A stretch of DNA of 64,000 nucleotides, taken from positions 1,488,001-1,552,000 of the forward strand of contig NZ_JAENJG010000001.1 in assembly GCF_016597785.1 (NCBI RefSeq), read 5' to 3'. The DNA is from Leucobacter sp. L43. GTDB lineage: Bacteria; Actinomycetota; Actinomycetes; Actinomycetales; Microbacteriaceae. Below the pieces are notes generated by a model. The model was not told where the DNA came from. It searched no databases and saw only the letters and a list, made by a program, of their open reading frames with translations. A program made the translations under genes and the position numbers. Of the stretch, positions 32,419 through 41,286 are shown one piece after another (position 1 is the first letter of the stretch; every line of letters starts with the position of its first letter).

Positions 32419-32577
32419 GTCGATCATGGTAGATCGCGCTCATGACCGGCGGCACAGGGTTGCCGACGCCTGAGGCGACCGGTAGACCGAATGCGCGCCG
32501 CTGCTGGGCACCCCTCAGCGATCGCCGCGCTCGCCCCGCTACGCTGGCCTGCAGAGCAAGAGGCCTGGGGGTGGCGC

Positions 32578-33378
32578 GTGGACGGGGATCATGACTCGAC
32601 CGTATCCGTCGTGATTCCCGTGAAAGACGACGCGCCGCTGCTGGCCCGCTGCCTCCGCGCACTCGCGGAGCAGACGCGCGCGCCGCACGAGATCATCGTC
32701 GTCGACAACAACTCCCAGGACGACTCTGCCCGAGTCGCACGTGACGCCGGCGCGACCGTGGTTCCCTGCGCAGCGCCGGGCATTCCGGCGGCGAGCGCGA
32801 CCGGCTACGACGCGGCGTCGAGCGACTACGTGCTGCGCCTCGACGCGGACTGCCTGCCCGAGCCGACGTGGATCGCGACCTTCGCCGGGGCGCTCGACGC
32901 GCGGCGCGATGTCGCCGTCGTCACCGGAGGCGCGCACTTCGTCGACGGGCCGAAGCCGCTCCGGCGGATCGCCGCGGCGATCTATCTGGGCATGTACGTC
33001 GCGACGACCTCTCCGGCGCTCGGACACTCGCCGGTCTTCGGATCGAACCTCGGGTTCCGGCGCTCGGCCTGGCTCGCCGTGCGCGACGAGGTGCATCTGC
33101 ACGCCGGCATCCACGACGACCTGGACCTCGCGTATCACTTCGGCGAGCGGCACCGCATTCGTCGTGTGCGCACGCCGGTGATGGGCATGTCGATGCGGCC
33201 GCTGTCGTCGGTCGGCGGGTTCGCGCGACGCACCGCATGGGCGTTCCGCACGGTGCTGCTGCACTGGCCCGCCGATTTTCCGTCGGTGCGGTGGATCCGC
33301 CTCGCGTTGCGGCGCGTGCTGCATCGGCTGGGCGTCCCGACTCCGCGCGCAGCACGGACGCGGCAGGCGCGAGCGTGA
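32578..33378 (+). CDS. family 2 glycosyltransferase
   Basis: 266 residues. GT-A fold: VSVVIPVKDDAPLLARCLRA (about 9-28), nucleotide-binding IIVVDNNSQDDSARVARDAG, and the DxD-type YVLRLDADCLPEPTWI (about 84-99). The C-terminal half has GSNLGFRRSAWLAVRDEV and a possible acceptor loop HAGIHDDLDLAYHFGER, where Asp could be the catalytic base. Transfers a sugar to lipid, polysaccharide or protein at the membrane. GTG 32578 follows GGGGGTGG. First of three coupled genes. Confidence 0.85.
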   Translation: MDGDHDSTVSVVIPVKDDAPLLARCLRALAEQTRAPHEIIVVDNNSQDDSARVARDAGATVVPCAAPGIPAASATGYDAASSDYVLRLDADCLPEPTWIATFAGALDARRDVAVVTGGAHFVDGPKPLRRIAAAIYLGMYVATTSPALGHSPVFGSNLGFRRSAWLAVRDEVHLHAGIHDDLDLAYHFGERHRIRRVRTPVMGMSMRPLSSVGGFARRTAWAFRTVLLHWPADFPSVRWIRLALRRVLHRLGVPTPRAARTRQARA

Positions 33379-34241
33379 GTGCGGGGATCCTCGGGGATGC
33401 GACCGCCGAGCCGTCACCCTCCGTGCGTGTGATGACCGCGAACATCCGCCGGCGTCTCGACTGCTGGACGCGACGGGCCGACCGGTGGCCGCTGCGCCGT
33501 GATCGGCTGCGGCGACAGCTCCAGATCGCACGCCCGCATCTGCTGGGCGCGCAGGAGGCGCTGCCGAGTCAGACGCGATGGGTGCGCGAATCGCTCGGCG
33601 AGGGCTATCGCTTCGTCGGCCACGGCCGAGGCGCCTGCGGTGGCGGCGAAGGCTGCCCCGTGTTCTACGACGCGGCCCGGCTGGAGCTGCTCGACTGGCG
33701 CCAGGTCGCACTCTCCGACACCCCGGACCGCGCCGGTTCACGCAGCTGGGGCAACCTGATCCCGCGCGTCGCGGTCGTCGCGCATCTCCGCGACCGTCTC
33801 ACGTCGACGGAGTTCCGCTGCATCAACACGCATCTCGATCATCTGAGCGGGCGCTCGCGGCTGCGTTCCCTGGAGTACCTGCGCGACGAGATCGCGGCCG
33901 AGGCTGGTCCGGCGATCCTCACCGGCGATCTCAACACCGGTCCGGGATCCCCAGCCCTCGATGCGCTTCTCGACGGGGGCGCGCTCGACGACGCGTGGCG
34001 CAGCGCGGGCGAACGAGGCAGCGCCGAGTACGCCACCTACGCGAACTACCGCACTCCCAGGCTCGGGCGTCGGCTCGACTGGATCGTGACGACCACCGAC
34101 ATCGATGTGGATCGCGTGGAGATGCTGACGGAGCCCGTGCTGGGCGGTTGGCCGTCTGATCATCTGCCCGTGCTCGCCGAGATGCGACTTCCGCAGCGAC
34201 TCCCGACGCACCTCCTCAGGAGAGGCAGGGGAACCGGATGA
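33375..34241 (+). CDS. endonuclease/exonuclease/phosphatase-fold hydrolase
   Basis: 288 residues. EEP superfamily motifs: MTANIRRRLD (start of the fold), metal Glu in LLGAQEALPSQTRW, NTHLDHLSGRSRLRS, catalytic Asp/Asn in ILTGDLNTGPGSPAL, and the final DWI and SDHLPVLAEM. Members cut DNA, phosphodiesters or phospholipids. No signal peptide is visible, so it acts in the cytoplasm unless exported otherwise. GTG 33375 overlaps the glycosyltransferase stop, and the end overlaps the membrane gene, so it may trim a lipid or glycan intermediate rather than DNA. Confidence 0.85.
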   Translation: MSAGILGDATAEPSPSVRVMTANIRRRLDCWTRRADRWPLRRDRLRRQLQIARPHLLGAQEALPSQTRWVRESLGEGYRFVGHGRGACGGGEGCPVFYDAARLELLDWRQVALSDTPDRAGSRSWGNLIPRVAVVAHLRDRLTSTEFRCINTHLDHLSGRSRLRSLEYLRDEIAAEAGPAILTGDLNTGPGSPALDALLDGGALDDAWRSAGERGSAEYATYANYRTPRLGRRLDWIVTTTDIDVDRVEMLTEPVLGGWPSDHLPVLAEMRLPQRLPTHLLRRGRGTG

Positions 34242-34810
34242 AGGCGAACTTCTTGCGCCCCCCGCGGGGCGGCGCGGAGTACCTGGCCGACGCCCTGCGC
34301 ATCATCGGCCTGCTCGGGGTGATCGGTGCGGCAATCTGGCTCGAGCCCACCGATGCGGGAATTCTGGCGCTCACCCTTCCCGCGCTCGTCGCACCGCGGT
34401 TCCTCGGGGCGCGCGCCGGGTTCGACATCCCGTTCTCGATCATCGTGCTGCTCGCCGCGTGGAGCAACGTCATCGATCTCTATCGCACCGTCGATGGCTG
34501 GGACATCGTGATGCACGTCGTCTGCATGGGCGCGCTCGTGCCGATCGCGTATCTCCTCCTCGCGCACTGGAGCATCGTGCCGTCCACGTCGTCCCCGACC
34601 TTCCGCAAGCGCGTGCCGATCGTGCTCTACCCCATGCTCGGGCTGGCGCTCGGCGCGGTCTGGGAGATGATCGAATGGGCCGGATTCGTCTTCGTCAGCG
34701 ACGACATCTTCGTGGAGTACCACGACACGATCAGCGACATGGCGGTCGGGGCGCTCGGGGCGCTCGCGGCTGGCATCGTGCTCGCAGGGGTGCGCCTCGA
34801 CCGGGAGTGA
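34238..34810 (+). CDS. multi-pass membrane protein, DUF2238/YjdF-like
   Basis: 190 residues with five or six helices. The pattern GWDIVMHVVCMGALVPIAYL and ALGAVWEMIEWAGFVFVSDD followed by YHDTISDMAVGALGALAAG recalls the DUF2238 family of inner membrane proteins, which share conserved Trp, Glu and Asp within helices. No known activity. It overlaps the EEP gene by four bases (ATGA), which ties it to a GT2-EEP operon that may work on a membrane glycolipid. Confidence 0.65.
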   Translation: MKANFLRPPRGGAEYLADALRIIGLLGVIGAAIWLEPTDAGILALTLPALVAPRFLGARAGFDIPFSIIVLLAAWSNVIDLYRTVDGWDIVMHVVCMGALVPIAYLLLAHWSIVPSTSSPTFRKRVPIVLYPMLGLALGAVWEMIEWAGFVFVSDDIFVEYHDTISDMAVGALGALAAGIVLAGVRLDRE

Positions 34811-34836
34811 TCGGACCGGGCGTTCCGTGCGGCGCG

Positions 34837-35685
34837 TCACTCCTCCGACAGCACCGCCATGCGCTGCGTGAACGTCATGCGATCGCGCACCACGCGCTCC
34901 GGATCCCAATCGGCGCCGGGAGTGGACGCGATGAGGAGTTGCGTATAGGGGTGCTGCGGGGTGTCGAGCACTCGCCCGGTCGGGCCCTGCTCCACGATCG
35001 CCCCGCGAAACAGCACGAGCGTGCGCTGGCACAGCTGCTGCACCACGGCGAGATCGTGACTCACGAAGAGGTAGCTGACCCCGGAATCCCGCTGAATCTC
35101 GGCCAGCAGGTCGAGCACCTGAGCCTGGACCGAGACGTCGAGAGCGGAGACCGCCTCATCGAGTACGACCAGTTTCGGCTCGACGGCGAGTGCGCGGGCG
35201 ATCGCCGCCCGCTGGCGCTGACCGCCCGAGAGCTCATGCGGCTTCGCCGCCGCATGCCGTTCGCTCAACCGCACCTGATCGAGGAGCCGCAGCGCCTCGG
35301 CACGCGCGGCGGCCGTCGACGCCGAGCGCCCGTGCAGCCGGAGCGTTCGCTGCAGCATCTCACCGATCGGCAACCGTCGATCCAGCGACCCGTTCGGATC
35401 CTGGAAGACCATCTGCACCGCCCGTGCCCGACGCAGTCGCGCGGCGCGGCCGCGAGCGGGGGTGAGGCAGTCGACACCCTCGATGGTGGCCGTGCCGGAA
35501 TCGGCGCGCTCCAGCCCGACGAGAATCCGCGCGATCGTCGACTTGCCCGATCCCGACTCGCCCACGAGCCCCACCGCTTCTCCGGCGCCGATGCTGAACG
35601 AGACCCGGTTCACGGCCGTCACGCCCTCGGTGCGGCGGGCCATGCGGAATACCCGATGCAGGGCATCGACTTCGACGAGACTCAT
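34837..35685 (-). CDS. oligopeptide/dipeptide-type ABC ATPase (DppF-like)
   Basis: 282 residues. GESGSGKSTIARI (Walker A, about 40-52), Q-loop VQMVFQDPNGSLDRRLPIGE, signature LSGGQRQRAAIARAL, Walker B LVVLDEAVSALDVSVQ (Glu followed by Ala rather than Pro), switch His FVSHDLAVVQ. C-terminal oligo_HPY region HPYTQLLIAST. It provides ATP hydrolysis with the DppD-like partner. Last gene of the five-gene importer. Confidence 0.9.
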   Translation of the reverse strand: MSLVEVDALHRVFRMARRTEGVTAVNRVSFSIGAGEAVGLVGESGSGKSTIARILVGLERADSGTATIEGVDCLTPARGRAARLRRARAVQMVFQDPNGSLDRRLPIGEMLQRTLRLHGRSASTAAARAEALRLLDQVRLSERHAAAKPHELSGGQRQRAAIARALAVEPKLVVLDEAVSALDVSVQAQVLDLLAEIQRDSGVSYLFVSHDLAVVQQLCQRTLVLFRGAIVEQGPTGRVLDTPQHPYTQLLIASTPGADWDPERVVRDRMTFTQRMAVLSEE

Positions 35686-36476
35686 GAGCGCCCCTTCCGA
35701 GCGAGAGCTGGCGCAGACTCGATGAGCGTGCGCGTGTACGGGTGCGATGCAGCGTCGAAGAGACCGGGACGCTGCAGCGTTTCGACGATCTCTCCGCGCT
35801 GCAGCACGTGGATCCGGTCGCAGATCGCTCCTGCGAGATGCAGGTCGTGCGTGATGAAGAGCATGCCGAGCCCGCGTTCGCGGATCTGGCGCTGGAACAT
35901 CGCGATGATCTCGGCCTGCGTCGTCACATCGAGCGCGCTCGTTGCCTCGTCGGCGAGGATGAGCTTCGGATCCGTGCTCAACGCCCCCGCGATGACGACG
36001 CGCTGCAGCATGCCGCCCGAGAGTTCGTGCGGGTACTGCCGCATCCGGCGTTCAGGGTGCGTGAGTCCGACCTCGGTGAGCAGCGACAGGATGCGCTCGT
36101 CGGCTTCGGCCCGACGCATTCCGTGCACCTTGACCAGTCGCTCGGCGAGCGAATCCCCGATGCGGCGCACCGGGTTGAGCGCCGCTCGCGGATCCTGCTG
36201 CACGAGCGCGACCGATGACGCCCGCACGCGACGCTGCTCCGTCGCATCCGCCTGCACCATGTCGACGCCGTCCAGCAGAATGCGGCCGGAGATCTCCGCC
36301 TCGTCGCCGTACAGCCGGAGCGCGGCGCGCACCGTCGTCGACTTGCCCGAGCCGGATTCACCGACGAGCCCGATGAGCTCGCCGGGTGCTACGTCCACGT
36401 CGATGCCGGTGAGAATATGGGCTGAAGTGTCGCCCGCGACGAACGAGAGGTGCAGCTGTTCGATTTCCAAGAGCAT
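35682..36476 (-). CDS. oligopeptide/dipeptide-type ABC ATPase (DppD-like)
   Basis: 264 residues, a little shorter than most DppD. GESGSGKSTTVRAALRL (about 38-54), VALVQQDPRAALNPVRRIGD, LSGGMLQRVVIAGAL, ILADEATSALDVTTQAEI, FITHDLHLAG, and HPYTRTLIESAP. The start is ATG 36476; GTG 36485, which overlaps the permease stop, is equally possible. Overlaps the DppF-like gene (ATGA). Confidence 0.9.
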   Translation of the reverse strand: MLLEIEQLHLSFVAGDTSAHILTGIDVDVAPGELIGLVGESGSGKSTTVRAALRLYGDEAEISGRILLDGVDMVQADATEQRRVRASSVALVQQDPRAALNPVRRIGDSLAERLVKVHGMRRAEADERILSLLTEVGLTHPERRMRQYPHELSGGMLQRVVIAGALSTDPKLILADEATSALDVTTQAEIIAMFQRQIRERGLGMLFITHDLHLAGAICDRIHVLQRGEIVETLQRPGLFDAASHPYTRTLIESAPALARKGRS

Positions 36477-36481
36477 GCGGC

Positions 36482-37330
36482 TCACCCTTTCGCGAGCAGT
36501 CGGTCGGCGACGCGCACGCCGATGATGTTGACGGCGATCACTACGAGGGCGATGGCGGCGCCGGGGATGAGCGTGGGCAGGAAGTGCCCCTGGATGATGC
36601 CCGCCTGCCCTTCTTGGACCATCAGCCCCCACTCGGAGCTGGGCGGCTGCGCACCGAATCCGAGGAAGCTGAGCGTCGCGAGACTCATGAGCGCTTCCCC
36701 GAAGAGCACGACGAGGTACCCGACGAGCGCTGGGAGCAGATTCGGCACGATGGCGCGGAGGCAGATGCCGAGCCCGCCGATGCCCTGCACCCGGTAGGCG
36801 TCCACGTACGGGCGCGCGATCTCGCTCAGGGCGAGGCTGCGAGTGTACTTCGCGATCACAGGAGCGTACGCGAGGGCGAGGGCGACGATCGCCGTCACCG
36901 GCCCTTTGCCGAAGACGGCGATGACCAGCACGACGAAGAGCAAGCCGGGGAAGGCGAACATGACATCGGTGATGCGGGCGAGGAGCGTGTCGACCCAGCC
37001 GCCCCGCCACGCGGCGACGACGCCGATGGTGACGCCGAGCACCGTAGCCAGCACCAAGAGGAGTACCGGCCCGATGAGCGTCTCGCCGGCCCCGATGAGC
37101 AGACGGGAGAACAGGTCGCGCCCGAGCTGGTCGGTGCCGAGCAGATGACCGCCGCCCGGCCCGGCCCAGATCGCGGCGAAGTCGATCTCGTCGGCGTCGT
37201 AGGGAGCGAGTACGGGGCCGAGCAGTGCGGCCCCTGTCACGAGCGCGAGAAAAGCTGCGGAGACCCACGTGCCGAGCGCAGTGCTGCGCCGGCGTTTGCT
37301 CTGGAGTCGCGGAAGGATCAGTGCGGTCAT
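36482..37330 (-). CDS. oligopeptide-type ABC permease (DppC-like)
   Basis: 282 residues. N-terminal helix and GPVLAPYDADEIDFAAIWAG, then HLLGTDQLGRDLFSRLLIGA, the hallmark of the OppC/DppC N-terminus. Five more helices; EAA loop AYRVQGIGGLGICLRAIVPN. Forms the channel with the DppB-like protein. Overlaps its stop by four bases. Confidence 0.9.
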   Translation of the reverse strand: MTALILPRLQSKRRRSTALGTWVSAAFLALVTGAALLGPVLAPYDADEIDFAAIWAGPGGGHLLGTDQLGRDLFSRLLIGAGETLIGPVLLLVLATVLGVTIGVVAAWRGGWVDTLLARITDVMFAFPGLLFVVLVIAVFGKGPVTAIVALALAYAPVIAKYTRSLALSEIARPYVDAYRVQGIGGLGICLRAIVPNLLPALVGYLVVLFGEALMSLATLSFLGFGAQPPSSEWGLMVQEGQAGIIQGHFLPTLIPGAAIALVVIAVNIIGVRVADRLLAKG

Positions 37331-38277
37331 GCGGACACCGCCGTTCGGTTGATGCGAGGGTCGAGCACGGGCAGCAGCAGGTCGACGACCGTCGTCACGA
37401 CCATGTACGCGATGACCATGAAGAGCAGCACGGACTGCACGACAGGGAAGTCGTGGGTGTTGATCGCGTCGACGAGCAGCGAGCCGACGCCTGAGATGCC
37501 GAAGACGGTCTCCACCGCGACCGTGCCCGCGATCATGCTGGCGATGACGAGCGCGACCATCGTGATGATCGGCCCCCACGAGCCGCGCAGCACGTGGTCT
37601 CGCACGACGAAGCGCTCCGCGAGTCCCGTCGCCCGTGCGGCCTCGACGTGCTCCGACGAGAACTGCTCGATCATCGACTGGCGGGTGACGCGGCTCACGA
37701 TGGCGAGTGCGCCGATCGCGAGCGTGAGGGCGGGCAGCGTGAGCGCCCAGACGCGTTCGGCACCGCCCGATCCCGCTCCCGCGACCGGGAACCAGCGCAG
37801 TTGCACGGCGAAGAGCGACACCAGCGCGATGCCGAGCACGAACGATGGGATGCTCGCGGCGAGGGTCGTACCGCCGACGATCGCGGTATCGGTGGGCTTT
37901 CCGCGGCGCACCGCGGCGAGCACGCCGAGTCCGATACCGCCGATGGCGAGCAGGATCGACGCGTACGCGACGAGCGAGAGCGTGATCGGCACGCGTGCGG
38001 CGAGGATGTCGCCGACCGGCTGGTGGTATTGGAACGAGCGGCCGAAGTCGCCGGTGACGACGCCCGACGCCCAGTGCCAGTACTGCGCGAGCAGCGGCTC
38101 GTCGAGGTGGTACTGCGCGCGAACGCTCGCGATGCGTTCGGGTGTGAGGTTCTCAGGATTGCCGATGAGGAAGGTGACGGGATCGCCCGGCGCCGCGTAC
38201 ATCGCGGCGAAGATGATGAAGGAGGCGATCACGAGGGTCAGCAGCATGCCGCCGACCCGTCGCAGGGCGCGGACCAT
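37327..38277 (-). CDS. oligopeptide-type ABC permease (DppB-like)
   Basis: 316 residues. APGDPVTFLIGNPENLTPER (about 29-48) and YWHWASGVVTGDFGRSFQYH are the family's periplasmic loop; six helices; EAA loop HVEAARATGLAERFVVRDHV. Start ATG 38277, five bases after the binding-protein stop. Usual length for DppB. Confidence 0.9.
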   Translation of the reverse strand: MVRALRRVGGMLLTLVIASFIIFAAMYAAPGDPVTFLIGNPENLTPERIASVRAQYHLDEPLLAQYWHWASGVVTGDFGRSFQYHQPVGDILAARVPITLSLVAYASILLAIGGIGLGVLAAVRRGKPTDTAIVGGTTLAASIPSFVLGIALVSLFAVQLRWFPVAGAGSGGAERVWALTLPALTLAIGALAIVSRVTRQSMIEQFSSEHVEAARATGLAERFVVRDHVLRGSWGPIITMVALVIASMIAGTVAVETVFGISGVGSLLVDAINTHDFPVVQSVLLFMVIAYMVVTTVVDLLLPVLDPRINRTAVSA

Positions 38278-38282
38278 CGGGA

Positions 38283-39929
38283 TCAGCCCTCCGCCGTTCC
38301 GAGGTCGGCGGCCCACGGGTAGTAGATGAAGGCCGCCGAGGACGGCACTCCGGTCACCGCGTCCGACATGACCAGCGTGGATGGCGTGGCGACGACCGGA
38401 ATCCAGACGGCGTTCTCGACCCATCGTTGCTGCAGGTCGATGGTGAGCTCCGCGCGCTCGGCATCGTCGGTCGCGGCGTACGCCTCGTCGACGATCCGGT
38501 CGTACTCGGGATCCTGGAAGACGCCGAAGTTCACGCTCGCATCCGACTTCCCGTTCTTGTAGAAGCCGAGCGGGTCGTTCTTCGAGATGTAGTACTCGTC
38601 GGGCCAGAGATCTGCTTGACCTCGGAGTTCCGCGTCGGAGTAGAAGTCGCCGTACTGCGCCTGCGGCACCACGAGGATCTCCGCCTCGAGCCCAATGCCC
38701 TTCGCAGCGGCGACCAGGGCGTTGGCGATCACGTTGTGCGATGACGACCCGTTCGATGCGACGACGAGCTGCTCACCTGCGGCACCGGCGTCGGCGATGA
38801 GCTGCTCGGCCTGCGCGAGATCGTCTTCGCTGGGTGTGGCGGGAGCTCCGTCGAGCTCGTCGAACGCGGCTTCGAACGCCTCGACCTCGTAGCCCCAGGC
38901 GCCTGCACCGACCGGCGTCTTCCACGGTTGCGCCAGCCCGCTGAATGCCGCGGCTGCGACACCTTCGCGGTCGAGGGCGAGGGAGAGGGCGCGTCGTACA
39001 GCGGCGTCCGTCAGGATCCCTCGATCGGTCGTCTCGAGCACCCACGCGTTCGTCGAGGGCCCCTGGAAGACCGAGACGTCGGCGCTCTGCGCGAAGGCGG
39101 CAGCCGATCCGGCGTTCTCCAGGTACGCGCCCTGCGCTTCTCCTGCCGTGAGGCTGTTGGCGATGGCCGATTCGTCTGCCCAGCGGAAGACGACCTGCTC
39201 GGCGCTCGCATCGATGTCGGTGTTCCAGTATCCGTCGAACTTCTCGATCGTGAGCTGGGATCCCGGCTCCCACGCGGTGATCTGGTACGGGCCGCTGCAC
39301 GCTGAAGCGGAGCCGGGCCCGCCGAAGTCGTCGCCCTCGGCTTCGATCACCCGGGGGTTCCACACGATTCCGCCGTCGCCCGCCATCGCCTGCAGGAAGA
39401 TGGCGTCGGGCTGCGTCATGGTCACCGTGATCTGGTCGTCACCGGTCTGGTCCATCGAGACGACGTTCTGATACTCGTCCGATTCCGCGGCGCCCTCTGC
39501 AGCATGGCGCTGCATGCTCCAGAGGACGTCGCCCGTCGAGACCTGGCTCCCGTCGTGGAAGGTCGCGTCCTGTCGAATGGTGAACACGACGTGCGTGTCA
39601 TCGATCCACTCGGCTTCGGACGCGATGCCGTTGCCGAGCGTCAGATCGGGCTGCACCTGCATGAGCCGGTCGCAGACATTCGCGAGCACGGTGTCGTCGG
39701 CGGTGGTGGCGTCGATGTCGGAATCCATGGTGGTGGGCTCGCTGCCCAGCATCCAGGTGACGGAATCGATCGGGCCCGCCGCGGCGGGCGTCATGTCGCC
39801 GAAAGGCGCTTCGAGCGGAGTTGATTCAGCGGAGGATCCGCCCGAGCCCGAGCAACCGGTCAGCGCGAGCGCGGCGGCCGCGCTCAGCCCGAGGGCCACC
39901 CGGGCTCCCGTCTGCAGTGATTTCTTCAT
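38283..39929 (-). CDS. peptide/nickel-type ABC solute-binding lipoprotein (family 5)
   Basis: 548 residues. Lipobox ALTGC (Cys about 25) and Ser-rich linker; SBP_bac_5 features: VFTIRQDATFHDGSQVSTGD (about 114-133), ACSGPYQITAWEPGSQLTIE, and DAAVRRALSLALDREGVAAA. Binds a peptide-like or glycoside-like ligand outside. ATG 39929 has GAAGGAGAC upstream. It is 21 bases from the C45 hydrolase gene, so ligand and hydrolase substrate are likely the same. Confidence 0.9.
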   Translation of the reverse strand: MKKSLQTGARVALGLSAAAALALTGCSGSGGSSAESTPLEAPFGDMTPAAAGPIDSVTWMLGSEPTTMDSDIDATTADDTVLANVCDRLMQVQPDLTLGNGIASEAEWIDDTHVVFTIRQDATFHDGSQVSTGDVLWSMQRHAAEGAAESDEYQNVVSMDQTGDDQITVTMTQPDAIFLQAMAGDGGIVWNPRVIEAEGDDFGGPGSASACSGPYQITAWEPGSQLTIEKFDGYWNTDIDASAEQVVFRWADESAIANSLTAGEAQGAYLENAGSAAAFAQSADVSVFQGPSTNAWVLETTDRGILTDAAVRRALSLALDREGVAAAAFSGLAQPWKTPVGAGAWGYEVEAFEAAFDELDGAPATPSEDDLAQAEQLIADAGAAGEQLVVASNGSSSHNVIANALVAAAKGIGLEAEILVVPQAQYGDFYSDAELRGQADLWPDEYYISKNDPLGFYKNGKSDASVNFGVFQDPEYDRIVDEAYAATDDAERAELTIDLQQRWVENAVWIPVVATPSTLVMSDAVTGVPSSAAFIYYPWAADLGTAEG

Positions 39930-39950
39930 TGAAATGTCTCCTTCTCAGCT

Positions 39951-41165
39951 TCAGTGCTGGTCTACAGCGATGTGTTGCGTGCGGATTTCGGGGATCTCGT
40001 CGTGCTCCGAGCCACCGGGGCCGTCGTACAGGTTCCAGGGGAGCAGTTCGTACTCGGTCTCGCACGGGAAGCCGGGCGCCACACGGTACTCGCCGGTGGT
40101 GAGGTCGACGCAACTCGACAGCAGCGTCGACCACTGCTTCAGGCGCGGGGAGCTCGAGTCGGGGTGCGTGCAGACGCCCTCGGGGAATCCGAGGTGATCC
40201 GACATCGCCGCACGCACGAGTGCCAGGCTCTCGTCGGCGTCTCGCGCTGCGGCCACGCGGTCGAGGCCGGCTTTCACACGCGGCAGGCGCAGCAGTGAAT
40301 CAGCGGAAACGGGCCGGTAGTGCCCGGCGAGCTGGGGCGGCACCGAGGCCTGGAAATGGTTGGTGTGCGCGATCACGCCCTGCGCATCGGGGAAGATCCA
40401 GTCGACGCCGTGCGGGGTGGTCTCGAGGTCGATCCCGTATCCGCTCCGGTGGGCGAGCAGGGCGTTGCTCGCGATGTGGGGGCGCGTCTTCACCAGTGTC
40501 TTCAGTGCGCCTGCGAGGTCGTTCCGGTCGAGCACGAGGCGGCGGATGATCGTCTGCGGGAGGCCGATCTCGCTGCCAAAACTGCCGCCGAGGCCGTTGG
40601 CGTTCAGCGCGATCCCTGCGGAGTTCGCGCCGTGCCGACCGACTTGGCCGGCTTCGAGCTGCATGATGACGGTGGGCAAGGGATCCTGCACGATGCGGAG
40701 CACGAGGGTGGTGCCAGCGGTCAGCGTGCGCCAGTCCCAGTTCTGGCCGACCAGTGTGTGCCCGGTACCACTCGCCTGCCCGGTGAGGAAGAACGATGTG
40801 CAGCCGTCAACGGCGTCGCGTTCGTCGTCGGCCGCTGCGGACTCCGCGCTGCGCGTCTGATGGTTGTAGACGAACTCTCCGCGCACATTGAGCGTCACGA
40901 TCTCGAGGAATGAGACGCCCGCCCCTTCGGCGATGCCCCGCATCTCATCGACCAGGTGGGGTGCCAGTCGCTCCGATACCGGCAACCACTGGGCCGCGGA
41001 TTCGGTGATCTCGGCCCAGGTCATCCCGGTCTGCTGCGTGAGCGCTTCCGAGTAGTATCCGATGGCTGCTGCGATGAGGTCGCTCGCTCCGGCGCCGTAC
41101 TGGCGGCCGCGTTCACGCGGCGTTCCGCTCACCTCGAGCACTCGAATGCCGGTTGCTGCGCCCAT
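39951..41165 (-). CDS. C45-family autoproteolytic acyltransferase/amidohydrolase
   Basis: 404 residues. Resembles acyl-CoA:6-aminopenicillanic acid acyltransferase (peptidase C45). The precursor cleavage site DGCTSF gives Gly121-Cys122; Cys122 becomes the N-terminal nucleophile of the large subunit after self-cleavage. Other features: GTPRERGRQYGAGASDLIAA near the start, then QNWDWRTL and MQLEAGQVGRHGANSAGIAL. Bacterial relatives cleave N-acyl bonds. No signal peptide. First gene of the transport operon, divergent from an RpiR regulator: likely hydrolyses the imported amide. Substrate unknown. Confidence 0.85.
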   Translation of the reverse strand: MGAATGIRVLEVSGTPRERGRQYGAGASDLIAAAIGYYSEALTQQTGMTWAEITESAAQWLPVSERLAPHLVDEMRGIAEGAGVSFLEIVTLNVRGEFVYNHQTRSAESAAADDERDAVDGCTSFFLTGQASGTGHTLVGQNWDWRTLTAGTTLVLRIVQDPLPTVIMQLEAGQVGRHGANSAGIALNANGLGGSFGSEIGLPQTIIRRLVLDRNDLAGALKTLVKTRPHIASNALLAHRSGYGIDLETTPHGVDWIFPDAQGVIAHTNHFQASVPPQLAGHYRPVSADSLLRLPRVKAGLDRVAAARDADESLALVRAAMSDHLGFPEGVCTHPDSSSPRLKQWSTLLSSCVDLTTGEYRVAPGFPCETEYELLPWNLYDGPGGSEHDEIPEIRTQHIAVDQH

Positions 41166-41286
41166 CCTGACCCCTTATCCGATCACCGTTCTCCGGCGAT
41201 CCCGCTTGCGCTCTCCCGCTCCCGGGAGAATGATGAGTGGAACATCCATTACGGAATTACCATCATTAGGACAGAACGATACAGCA

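Noticed and set aside
34459..36525. 688-codon plus-strand frame
   Set aside because: Covers two well-supported minus-strand ATPase genes and the DUF2238-like gene in another frame; low-complexity Arg/Ser translation.
36584..38329. 581-codon plus-strand frame opposite two permease genes
   Set aside because: Shadow of DppB/DppC-like genes with correct family motifs.
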